From Photorhabdus cinerea (lineage in GTDB: Bacteria; Pseudomonadota; Gammaproteobacteria; Enterobacterales; Enterobacteriaceae), in NCBI RefSeq assembly GCF_011189575.1, contig NZ_PUJW01000005.1, positions 182,297 to 246,296 on the forward strand: 64,000 nucleotides of DNA. Direction: 5' to 3'. The first letter of the stretch is position 1. Every line of letters starts with the position of its first letter. Below the pieces are notes generated by a model. It did no database searches and was not told the origin of the DNA. It saw nothing but the letters and a program-made list of their open reading frames with translations. Of the stretch, positions 9,410 through 17,227 are shown in pieces. A program made the position numbers and the translations under genes.

Positions 9410-11014
9410 TTACTGTGTTAAGTTGATTTTCGCGCCTTTAATATCGACGCCGGATTTTCCTGTGGCCGACAGAGATTTTTCCGCTTGTAGGTTAATTTCC
9501 TGGGCCTGAGTGATGAGATTTTTAGTTGAATTGAGCGTAATATCTTTATCCTGTTGCAGAGAGACTTTATTTTCTCCGCTATTAAGTGCCACTGTATTTT
9601 CTTTATTATCGAATATTAATGCCTGTTGTTTATCTCCTTGTTTGATCACTAAGGTTTTCACCGGATTTTTTTCACTGGGTTCTAATGGTGGTTTATTTTT
9701 CGGATTATGCATGGAACCTAATATCACTGGAAAACGGGGATCACATTCAAAGAATCCGATAATTACTTCATCTCCCGGTTCTGGATAAAAGCAAAATCCG
9801 CTTTCATGACTGGCATAAGGTTTACCTAGCCGGGCAAAAAGGACACCTTTGGTCAGGTTTAATGCGGGTATTTTGACCGGGATACGCCCCAGCGATTGGC
9901 TGTCTTGCTGGTATTTTTCCACGATACCGATATGCAACTCTTTCACCTGAGGCACCGGAGGTTCCACATCGGGTAGGCTGCCTAAGGTTAATCGGGTACG
10001 CCAGCCTTGCCGCTGATTAACTATTTGACTTACTCCGGTGATAATCCCTTGACCATCCATCCCCTGACCAAAGCCATTTAACGCCAGAACATCCCCAGGT
10101 TGATAACGGTGATTGCCTTCGATTTCAAAACTACCGGATATATTATGACTGCGTAGGTTATCCATAATGCCTTGAGCAAGGTGTTTGGCTTGTTCATTAT
10201 CCAGTGGATAGCTGTAAACCCATTGCCAGTTTTTATCAGTTAGTGCGGTGATATTGTCCACCGCCAATTTATTACCGCCAAGCCTGCTGTTTTGGGTATT
10301 GATTGCCTGAGAAAGCTTTTGTTGAGCAATATCCCAGGCACGGACACTCACTGTCTTAGGGCTGTATTGGTTATTCCATTGGAGATCCGCTTCAAATAGC
10401 ACAATATCTTGAGCACTACTGGTATGCCGATGAAGGGTATGTACCGTTGATTGATTTAGGGCCTTGGGTGTTATCAAGGTAACTGACTCATTGCCGGGCA
10501 GCAGCCAGGTGTTAGTGGCAGTCAATCGGCTTTTTAAGAATGCCCAATCATTACAACGAAATTGCACCATTTGTTCATGAACGGTTTTGAGTTGAGGTGC
10601 CTGCTTTATTGTCGTTTGGATACCATTCTGATTGAATAGTTTTTTGATAATTGCCTCATCACTCTGTTTATTGAATAGCTGTGAGTGAAAGCTATGGGTT
10701 AATTTTTGCAGGTGATGTTTTGCTGTCAGGGTAATGATGCTGTCCTGACCTTTAAGCCCTAGTGTTTGCCGAATGATGACCCCCTTAAACAACACGTTTT
10801 TTTGCATTTGCACGATAACTTCATGGTTCGGGCGGCAGCTTGCCAATTCAGCCTGTGTCTTGGTGTCAAAAATATGGTTGGCATCACCGGCGATACCCAA
10901 AGTGATATTGGCCGAAGGGATGCCATTGATGTGATGGTTGGTTGTCAAGCTGATTACGGTAAATTGATTAAGGGTCTTACCACCTATTTTGATGGTTACT
11001 GTGGGTATTTTCAT
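9410..11014 (-). CDS. pvc8: VgrG-like spike protein Pvc8
   Basis: A 534-residue fusion of gp27-like and gp5-like domains, forming the trimeric spike that receives the inner tube and carries the PAAR tip. Residues up to about 350 form the gp27-like base. An OB-fold follows near 360-450, with the landmarks LGRIPVKIPAL, EPGDEVIIGFFECDPRFPVILGS and the conserved HNPKN. The last 80 residues are a short beta-helix with NTVALNSGENKVSL and related repeats. No extra toxin domain is fused to the C-terminus. The ATG overlaps the end of pvc7 by four bases. Confidence 0.92.
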   Translation of the reverse strand: MKIPTVTIKIGGKTLNQFTVISLTTNHHINGIPSANITLGIAGDANHIFDTKTQAELASCRPNHEVIVQMQKNVLFKGVIIRQTLGLKGQDSIITLTAKHHLQKLTHSFHSQLFNKQSDEAIIKKLFNQNGIQTTIKQAPQLKTVHEQMVQFRCNDWAFLKSRLTATNTWLLPGNESVTLITPKALNQSTVHTLHRHTSSAQDIVLFEADLQWNNQYSPKTVSVRAWDIAQQKLSQAINTQNSRLGGNKLAVDNITALTDKNWQWVYSYPLDNEQAKHLAQGIMDNLRSHNISGSFEIEGNHRYQPGDVLALNGFGQGMDGQGIITGVSQIVNQRQGWRTRLTLGSLPDVEPPVPQVKELHIGIVEKYQQDSQSLGRIPVKIPALNLTKGVLFARLGKPYASHESGFCFYPEPGDEVIIGFFECDPRFPVILGSMHNPKNKPPLEPSEKNPVKTLVIKQGDKQQALIFDNKENTVALNSGENKVSLQQDKDITLNSTKNLITQAQEINLQAEKSLSATGKSGVDIKGAKINLTQ

Positions 11015-11694
11015 GAATCCCCCCGAGCTTGTAGGGTTTGTCCGGGGGTAAAGTCATCAAGATTATCCAGATCGTTTTGCCAGGCCAGCAAGAGATAATC
11101 GATACCACCGGCCAGAGACGCTCCAGCACCTAAAGCAATCAAGGGTAGGGAAAGCATATCAGTTACGCTAACCGCAGTAGCTGGCGGTGATTTTAACTGC
11201 CGCTCGGTAGCTTGAATAATAAAGCTTTCGTCCGCTACCAGAGATAGTGTGGCGCTGGCCCGCAGTGGCGTGGCATCCCGGTCAAACAAGGTATAGTTGA
11301 CGGTCAGACTACTGGCTCGGCAAGCGAAATAACCTTTGTTTTCCCAGCGCATTTTGCCCCATTTGATTTTGAGGAAGTGGGGCACTTTGGTGCTGGCGTC
11401 AACAGCACACAGGGATTTCAGGGTCGCAAGCTGCGTTTCTATCGGTGTGTTATTGCCGGGCATCGAGGCATCAAACAGCAGGACTAAGGATAATCCGGCG
11501 GGCTGAGATAATACATAACGGCTGCTTTGGCTGGCACGATTAACACTTTCATCCTGTTGGTAACGGGTTTGGTAATCAAGCTGGATCGTATCGGGGTTAT
11601 ACATGGCTTGTAAGCTACCCACGGAAACTTTTCCTTCCCGGTCTTTGAAGGCGGAAAGGGTGAGTCTGGATAAACCGCGTTCAATTAAGCTCAT
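11011..11694 (-). CDS. pvc7: LysM-type tail adaptor Pvc7
   Basis: A 227-residue protein that links the tube to the spike, comparable to Afp7/Pvc7 and the gp53-like LysM proteins of T6SS and phages. I start it at the ATG at 11694 (MSLIERGLSRLTL), because a GGAGG lies five bases upstream; the frame is also open from 11712. Segments QAMYNPDTIQLDYQTRY and GYFACRASSLTVNYTLFDRDATPLRASATLSL match the phage-tail part of the family. The C-terminal LDDFTPGQTL is a truncated LysM-like end. The start lies inside the end of pvc6. Confidence 0.85.
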   Translation of the reverse strand: MSLIERGLSRLTLSAFKDREGKVSVGSLQAMYNPDTIQLDYQTRYQQDESVNRASQSSRYVLSQPAGLSLVLLFDASMPGNNTPIETQLATLKSLCAVDASTKVPHFLKIKWGKMRWENKGYFACRASSLTVNYTLFDRDATPLRASATLSLVADESFIIQATERQLKSPPATAVSVTDMLSLPLIALGAGASLAGGIDYLLLAWQNDLDNLDDFTPGQTLQARGDS

Positions 11695-11860
11695 AATCGC
11701 CTCCTGTTTCACGTAATGCCTCTAATACCTCCCGTTTCACCATGTCAATCAAACGGGCGTTATCCAGTTTTTCCTGAGCTAATGTTCGTGGGGCGAGTTG
11801 ATCACTCGTTGGATCGGTGACTTTCGCCTGAATAATCAGTTCCTTAATTTCGACAGTCAT
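11681..11860 (-). CDS. pvc6: Small conserved PVC protein Pvc6
   Basis: A 59-residue reading frame (MTVEIKELIIQAKVTDP through VLEALRETGGDYELN) that fills the only space between pvc5 and pvc7. Its ATG overlaps the pvc5 stop (ATGA, 11857-11860) and its stop lies inside pvc7. This matches the position and size of Afp6/Pvc6 (DUF5908-type) proteins, which are small, charged and of unclear role; they are not known to be stable particle parts. The sequence is a mostly helical, acidic and basic mix with no membrane segment. Confidence 0.85.
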   Translation of the reverse strand: MTVEIKELIIQAKVTDPTSDQLAPRTLAQEKLDNARLIDMVKREVLEALRETGGDYELN

Positions 11861-12315
11861 GCTTTTACTCCTAACCAGCGCATATCCTGATAACGTAGTT
11901 CTAGTGAGCTCACCAGCACGGTGTTGCTATTAGCATCAAAGTCGCTGGTGGACCAACGAACGGGGAGTGCGTTACTGACCGTCCAACTCGCCACGGGTAA
12001 CGTATTTTCGTTCAGCAGCATGATGACGACATCGGCATACACCGCTTTCTCACCACGCAGCACGCGATCAAATATCAAAGTAAGTGGGGTGATGGTCATG
12101 ACACCACGCTCCAGCGTCAGGCTGCCATGTTGGATCTTCTCGGTCAGCCAGACGTTTCTGGCGTTTTCTCCACCTTGGCTGTGTTGGGTGGTTTGCATCT
12201 CCCGGCTCAGGCCAGATATACGCTGAAAGGCGATATCAAGTGGGCTGGGAATGTTGTTAAACAGAAAACTGGCGATAAAACGGTGTGATACTGACGGGGT
12301 GTATAAGTTGTGCAT
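11857..12315 (-). CDS. pvc5: Inner tube initiator Pvc5
   Basis: A 152-residue gp19-like tube protein. With pvc1 it is one of two tube paralogues; in Afp and PVC structures Pvc5 forms the first tube layer on the spike, whereas Pvc1 makes the long tube. The diagnostic parts are HRFIASFLFNNIPSPLDIAFQRISGL near the N-terminus, TLERGVMT in the middle, and ASWTVSNALPVRWSTSDFDA(N)S near 115-135. The last element is shared with Pvc1 (WSVANAFPTSLTSPSFDA). It lies 18 bases behind pvc4. Confidence 0.92.
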   Translation of the reverse strand: MHNLYTPSVSHRFIASFLFNNIPSPLDIAFQRISGLSREMQTTQHSQGGENARNVWLTEKIQHGSLTLERGVMTITPLTLIFDRVLRGEKAVYADVVIMLLNENTLPVASWTVSNALPVRWSTSDFDANSNTVLVSSLELRYQDMRWLGVKA

Positions 12316-12333
12316 GTTTTTCCCCTGTTGAGA

Positions 12334-13515
12334 TTAGCTAGGTACGGTATTGTTATGGATATCAAATGTCAGACTTAGCTCAATAAATTCCGCCGGAATT
12401 AATAGGGCCAGCCTGATTTTCATGATCATTTTTCCGGCCAAGATATCGGTTTCACTCATTGATTCATTAACACCCAGTAACACCTCAAATGCTTGATCTT
12501 CCTGAGTGCCGCGCAATCCACCTTTTAACCATAACTGACGTAACCAGTTGTGGGCCTGACCTTTAAATTTCATCCAGGTAATGGCGTTATTGGGTTCAAA
12601 GACAAAGGCTCGGCCAAGTTGGGTCATGTGGGTTTCGATATAGGAAACCAGTCGGCGAATTTGGATATAGCACCAAGGGGAACCCGGCGTATTGTCTAGC
12701 GTGCGGCATCCCCAGATTTTAATCCCCTTGCCCGGGAAGCTGCGAACCAGATTCAGCGAAGTGCCTTCTTGGTTAAGATTAAGGAGGGCACCTGCTTCAA
12801 TGTAAGAGCGTACCGGGCTGATCACTTTGGCTAAAGCGACATTGGCAGGGGCTGTCCATACGCCTTTTTGGTTGTCATTGCGTTGTATAACAGCGGCGAC
12901 CGCAGCAGTAGGCGAAAGGATGATATGTTTACCATTTTCTTGGTATGTGCTTTTCAATCCTGGCCAGTATACGGCACCCCATTGACGATCAGTGGAAGAG
13001 AATTGTTTTAAATACTCAGTTGCTAATGTCGGATCGTCCGGAGCATCCAGTAATCCCATAATTCCGCGTCGACTTTTGCAAAGATTGAGAACTGATTGCC
13101 AGAATTGTAGCCAAAGGTCTTTTTGAGCACTGGGATCATAAAAACGGGCAATATCAGGCGCAACAATCAGTGTGATTTCGTTTTCTGCGGAAACGGCTTG
13201 TTTCACCCAGTTCCATTGCAGGGCGGTAATCAATGATTGAAAATCTTTTAGCTGTTCATTGGTTCCCAGTGACAATATATAAGCTTGTTGTCCGCCGTTT
13301 TCAAAGAAGTGGCGTATTGAATAATGCGTTAATCCTGATTCACCGAAAGCTTGGGTAAAGTCCATCAAGCTATTTAGTTTTACAGCCGTTTTATTGCTTG
13401 AATTTTTTTCGGTATAGCCAATAAAAACGGGTACGCCGATAAATTCATTATCTGATTTCAGGGATATCGAATTTTCCGTTATTGTGACGCCCGGTTGTTT
13501 CATCTCCGTTATCAT
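12334..13515 (-). CDS. pvc4: Contractile sheath protein Pvc4
   Basis: A 393-residue sheath subunit, the most diverged of the three encoded here. It retains the family pattern: QPGVTITENSISL at the N-terminus, IPVFIGYTEK-like strand, a G-rich HFFENGGQQAYIL element, GVWTAPANVALA near 215, KGIKIWGCRTLD near 260 and a C-terminal ILAGKMIMKIRLALLIPAEFIEL. In related particles the Pvc4-type sheath makes up the first ring next to the baseplate, while Pvc2 and Pvc3 form the rest. Start ATG at 13515; it follows pvc3 by 64 bases. Confidence 0.92.
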   Translation of the reverse strand: MITEMKQPGVTITENSISLKSDNEFIGVPVFIGYTEKNSSNKTAVKLNSLMDFTQAFGESGLTHYSIRHFFENGGQQAYILSLGTNEQLKDFQSLITALQWNWVKQAVSAENEITLIVAPDIARFYDPSAQKDLWLQFWQSVLNLCKSRRGIMGLLDAPDDPTLATEYLKQFSSTDRQWGAVYWPGLKSTYQENGKHIILSPTAAVAAVIQRNDNQKGVWTAPANVALAKVISPVRSYIEAGALLNLNQEGTSLNLVRSFPGKGIKIWGCRTLDNTPGSPWCYIQIRRLVSYIETHMTQLGRAFVFEPNNAITWMKFKGQAHNWLRQLWLKGGLRGTQEDQAFEVLLGVNESMSETDILAGKMIMKIRLALLIPAEFIELSLTFDIHNNTVPS

Positions 13516-13579
13516 TATTGTCTCCTCTTATTCAACTCTGGACTGAATGGACGCGGCGTTAAACCGCGCCTCAGTACGA

Positions 13580-14875
13580 TTACTGTGCTACGTTTTGTGA
13601 AAATTGAAGGATGATAAATTCAGCCGGGCGTACTGCGGCCATACCCACTTTGACAATCATTTTGCCTTGCTGAATGTCAGTGTCGGACATGGTGATATCT
13701 TTATCAATCTGGACAAAGTAGGCTTCTTGCGGTTTATTTCCCGCTAGTGCCCCTTGTAGCCAAAGGGCGTAGAGATAGTTATCAATAGCTCGGTGTACGG
13801 CTTTCCAGGTGGGTTGGCTGTTAGGTTCAAAGACGGCAAATTGCATTGCCTTTTTGATATCCCGTTCCGCTGCATTAAATAAACGTCGAACCGGGATGTA
13901 GCGCCAATTGTCCGTTTGATCTAATGTGCGGGCGCCCCAAATTAGCGTGCCTTTGCCGGTAAAGGCACGGATGACATTAATACCCGCATTATTCATGGCT
14001 CCTTGAGCGGTATCTGTGATTGCTACAGATGGTTTAGCATTATTCAATGCCAGGTTAGCGGGAGCTTTCCAGACACCACGGCTGGCATCAGTTGCTGCAT
14101 AGGCACCCGCAACTGCGGCACTTGGGGGTAAGGTAATTTTAGCGGCTTTTAATGCATCATCGACAGTTTTTTTAGCTTTAGCATATTCCTCTGGTGAAGA
14201 CTCTTTCAGCTTTGCCAGATTAGTCGAACCTTCATAACCGTTCAGCGCAATGTCAGCATCCGCAGGTCGGCTATAAGTAAAAGAGGTCTCTAGATTAGGG
14301 TAATAGACAGCGGTTTTATCCTTTTGGGTACTTGGCTTATTTGTTCCGTCTTCACTATCAGCAATTAGGAAGTAACCCACTTTGTTTTGTAATAGCAAGT
14401 TCACTGCTTCGTAAGCTTGCTGTTTTAATGCTGTATCCGTTTCAGGACAGACTAGTAAGGTAATCTCCTGTTGTTTTTCAATCAGGTCTGGCAGCGTTGC
14501 TAATTCTGCTGTCACAGCATTTGACTCAGTTTCTACCAACGGCAACAGATAACAGGCTCCACCACCATTACTAAAATAGTGCTGTACAGCAAAGGCACTG
14601 AGAGAAGTGGCTGTGACGGTGGCGGTATAGGTTTTTGGGGAATTTTCATCACTTGTAGCCTTCACTGATACGGTAGGTGAAAGTGAAAACTGTGAGATAA
14701 AATCCAACCAGTTAGCGATTCTAATACAGCTCCCTTTTTCCAGTTGGCTCCCGTTTTTTTTGAAAAACTTACCAATAAAAACGGGAATCGCTGTTGGGCT
14801 GGAGTTAATTGATAGTGATAGCGAGGCATCTTCATCAATATAGACGCCCGGTGTGGCATAGGTTGCAGAAGCCAT
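13580..14875 (-). CDS. pvc3: Contractile sheath protein Pvc3
   Basis: A 431-residue sheath subunit. The N-terminus is YATPGVYIDEDASLSLSINSS and the C-terminal third shares long blocks with Pvc2: GVWKAPANLAL, RAFTGKGTLIWGARTLD, YIPVRRLFNAAERDIKKAMQFAVFEPNSQPTW and VGMAAVRPAEFIILQF. It is longer than Pvc2 because of a variable insert in the middle (about residues 130-245), the surface-exposed part of sheaths. AAGGAAA precedes the ATG by nine bases. Pvc2 and Pvc3 form the alternating contractile layers that shorten on firing. Confidence 0.93.
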   Translation of the reverse strand: MASATYATPGVYIDEDASLSLSINSSPTAIPVFIGKFFKKNGSQLEKGSCIRIANWLDFISQFSLSPTVSVKATSDENSPKTYTATVTATSLSAFAVQHYFSNGGGACYLLPLVETESNAVTAELATLPDLIEKQQEITLLVCPETDTALKQQAYEAVNLLLQNKVGYFLIADSEDGTNKPSTQKDKTAVYYPNLETSFTYSRPADADIALNGYEGSTNLAKLKESSPEEYAKAKKTVDDALKAAKITLPPSAAVAGAYAATDASRGVWKAPANLALNNAKPSVAITDTAQGAMNNAGINVIRAFTGKGTLIWGARTLDQTDNWRYIPVRRLFNAAERDIKKAMQFAVFEPNSQPTWKAVHRAIDNYLYALWLQGALAGNKPQEAYFVQIDKDITMSDTDIQQGKMIVKVGMAAVRPAEFIILQFSQNVAQ

Positions 14876-14931
14876 GAGGTTTTCCTTAAATAGGGTAAAT
14901 ATGCGGTGATCCTGAGTCAGTTACCGCTCCA

Positions 14932-16002
14932 TTAAGACTGGGCAACGTTTTGGGTAAATTGCAGAATAATGAATTCAGCCGGACGAACTGCCGCCATACC
15001 CACTTTGACGATCATTCTTCCCTGTTTGATATCGTCTTCGGTCATGGTGGTGCCTTTACCGATTTGAACAAAGTAAGCCTGTTCAGCTTTGTTGCCGGCC
15101 AGTCCTCCTTGTTGCCAGAGGGCATAGAGATAGTTATCGATAGCCCGATGGACGGCTTTCCAGGTGGGTTGGCTGTTGGGTTCAAATACTGCGAAACTCA
15201 TGGCATTTTTAATATCCCGCTCCGCGCTGTTGAATAGACGGCGAACCGGGATATAACGCCAGTTATCGCTATCTTCAAGTGTTCTGGCTCCCCAAACCAA
15301 CGTGCCGCTCTTAGGAAAGGTACGGATCATATTTAGTGCTTTACCTTTGTTATATTCCCCTTGCAAATCATCAGTCACCGGGTATTTAGGTTGTAATCCG
15401 CCTTGAATAGGGATGTTAGCCGGTGCTTTCCAAACGCCACGACTGTTATCGACACTGGCATAAATACCGGCTATCACTGCGCTAGGCGGAATATCAACGG
15501 GGGTTTTATTTTCTCCCCATTCGGCGGTTAGCCAAGGGTAATAAACTGCGCCATGGTGGGTAGAAGGATAAGGTGTGAGTATACTTTTGTCTGAGGTTAT
15601 CTGAACTGTTGGGCCATCGAAAATAGCAAATAATCCTTTGCCTGATATACAAAGTTCAGCTGCGGCAGTGGTAATATTTTCTCCAGCAGCAACCAGTAAT
15701 GTTACATCGTCAAGCTTTGGAACTTGATTTGTTAATTCACTCGTTTTTACGAGATAGGTATATCCGCCGCCGTTAATAAAATAGGCACGTAATGAAACAT
15801 CAAGCTTATTGGAAGGAGCAAATTCCTCTTCTTTTAATTTCAAATATTCCAGCCAGCTATTAATACGGGCATAGTCATTTATAAATGAGTTGCTATCTGC
15901 CACGGCAAAAACAGGCACTGCCGTTGCACTGGAACGAACAGAGAGTGACAGTGAAGCGTCTTCTTCAATATAAACGCCGGGATAAGTTGTTGTTGTTGGC
16001 AT
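14932..16002 (-). CDS. pvc2: Contractile sheath protein Pvc2
   Basis: A 356-residue sheath subunit, the compact one of the three. It opens with TTTYPGVYIEEDASLSLSVRSSATAVPVF and ends with DDIKQGRMIVKVGMAAVRPAEFIILQFTQNVAQS, the C-terminal domain that weaves neighbouring subunits together and touches the tube. Core motifs GVWKAPANIPI, GTLVWGARTLED and NAMSFAVFEPNSQPTW are intact. A GGAGGC ribosome site lies five bases before the ATG. The gene is separated from pvc1 by 136 bases that contain a relic of a further sheath gene end. Confidence 0.93.
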   Translation of the reverse strand: MPTTTTYPGVYIEEDASLSLSVRSSATAVPVFAVADSNSFINDYARINSWLEYLKLKEEEFAPSNKLDVSLRAYFINGGGYTYLVKTSELTNQVPKLDDVTLLVAAGENITTAAAELCISGKGLFAIFDGPTVQITSDKSILTPYPSTHHGAVYYPWLTAEWGENKTPVDIPPSAVIAGIYASVDNSRGVWKAPANIPIQGGLQPKYPVTDDLQGEYNKGKALNMIRTFPKSGTLVWGARTLEDSDNWRYIPVRRLFNSAERDIKNAMSFAVFEPNSQPTWKAVHRAIDNYLYALWQQGGLAGNKAEQAYFVQIGKGTTMTEDDIKQGRMIVKVGMAAVRPAEFIILQFTQNVAQS

Positions 16003-16037
16003 ATTGCCTCCAATTATTAAGCGATATGTTGAGTAAA

Positions 16038-16138
16038 CTACAGGATGATGAATTCAGCTAGACTGGTGGCATCTATCCAATTTTTGATAATTATTTTATC
16101 TTGACTGATATCGTCATCAGCTATTTTGGCTTGGCACT
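16038..16138 (-). pseudogene. Relic of a sheath-protein C-terminus between pvc2 and pvc1
   Basis: On the minus strand the bases just after the pvc1 stop read KCQAKIADDDISQDKIIIKN followed by WIDATSLAEFIIL and a stop at 16038-16040. This aligns with the sheath C-terminus of Pvc2 (DDIKQGRMIVKV.MAAVRPAEFIIL). There is no start codon or upstream sheath domain, so it is a fragment of a fourth sheath-like copy, most likely left by a deletion or recombination between sheath genes. Confidence 0.75.
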
Positions 16139-16588
16139 TTAAGCTGCCTGAATGGTTACCCGATCCGCGGTAAGTTTTATTTCTTGAACCGCAATATCAT
16201 TGCTGGTGGCATCAAAAGAAGGGGAAGTTAATGAAGTTGGGAACGCATTTGCCACACTCCAGGTCATTAAAATCTCGGTACCGGCTTCATTGGTCAGGTT
16301 AATTGCAACGTCTTTTTTCTCAACCTGATTCAGCTGAATAGAATTAAGCCAATCAAAAAGTTTAGTATCGCCAGGGAATACACCTTTACGCAGCGTAATA
16401 TTGATCAACTGACGTTGACCCGGCATTTTATAATAATTACCAGTGCCATCTTTATACTCAATGACATCATAAGTAATATCCAGTCCTGAAACGCTGTTGA
16501 AAGGGATTTGTTCATCACCAACGGAGACAACAAATCGATAGGTAGGTATTGGATATTCAACAGCAATTTGTTCTGTAGTTATGGTCAT
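16139..16588 (-). CDS. pvc1: Inner tube protein Pvc1
   Basis: A 149-residue gp19/Hcp-like tube subunit, first gene of the PVC operon. Hexamers stack to form the hollow tube in which the toxin cargo is held. Family segments are PTYRFVVSVGDEQIPFNSVSGL near 15-35, RQLINITLRKGVFPGDTKLFDWL near 60-85 and WSVANAFPTSLTSPSFDATSNDI near 115-135. An AAGGAAA box lies about eight bases before the ATG. The promoter must lie upstream in the long AT-rich region 16589-17227, which also holds the leader hairpin. Confidence 0.94.
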   Translation of the reverse strand: MTITTEQIAVEYPIPTYRFVVSVGDEQIPFNSVSGLDITYDVIEYKDGTGNYYKMPGQRQLINITLRKGVFPGDTKLFDWLNSIQLNQVEKKDVAINLTNEAGTEILMTWSVANAFPTSLTSPSFDATSNDIAVQEIKLTADRVTIQAA

Positions 16589-16649
16589 AATTATTTCCTT
16601 TATTTTTCATTTATATTGCGAATTAAAAGCGATTATCGCTTTGCTTTTA

Positions 16650-16686
16650 TTAGTGCGGTAGCTATAGACAATAGCTACCGCACTAA
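16650..16686. promoter_or_regulatory. Perfect leader hairpin with an ops-like core upstream of pvc1
   Basis: A perfect 16-bp inverted repeat with a five-base loop (arms 16650-16665 and 16671-16686; arm TTAGTGCGGTAGCTAT). Because it is palindromic, both strands contain GCGGTAGC, which is the core of the ops element recognised by RfaH-type antiterminators (GGCGGTAG plus a few bases). It lies 62 to 98 bases ahead of the pvc1 start on the operon's own 5' side. On the plus strand a GTTTTTC run follows, so it could also serve as a terminator in that direction. Confidence 0.6.
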
Positions 16687-17227
16687 CCTGGTTTTTCTTG
16701 GCTACTCTTTATATAAAAACATGACTCGGTGAATTTTAGATCACATTGATGATCACGTTGGATTATAGTCAACTAAAATCAATTTAAAATATCAATTATT
16801 AATATTTAAAATTATCAATCAATAAAACAATTTCAGTATAAATCATTTTGTAATCACATTGTTATATTTTTCTATGAAAGGATGAATAAATAATGTGTTA
16901 TAAATTTTGATATATAAATGATGACGAATTTCATAAAATCTGATTTGTTAACATAAGGTTATGTGTGATTTTTTTATCGGGTTTAATATGTCAGATTATT
17001 AAGTTTTAATAACGAAGAATAGAGATTAATGTTGTTATTTATAGTTTTTATATAATAGAAAATATTTTTTGTTGTAATGTTAACAGAGATAATCTGGATT
17101 TATTTTCTTTACTTATTTTTATATTACTATCTATTATTGTCAGGCTATGGTTTATATTGTTTTGGTTTTTATGGATAAAGTTATTTCTGGTTTTAATAAC
17201 CTAATCTGTCTAAAGGAATATTATCTT
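16687..17227. other. AT-rich intergenic region between the PVC operon and the sulfatase gene
   Basis: About 540 bases, strongly AT rich, with no convincing reading frame. It must contain the divergent promoters for the PVC operon (minus) and the alkyl sulfatase gene (plus). Its composition would suit silencing by H-NS, but no specific site can be assigned by eye. Confidence 0.5.

Noticed and set aside
17060..17085. TTTTTTGTTGTAATGTTAAC as a second Ter site
   Set aside because: It lacks the essential G6 and the AGnATG part; only GTTGTAA matches.
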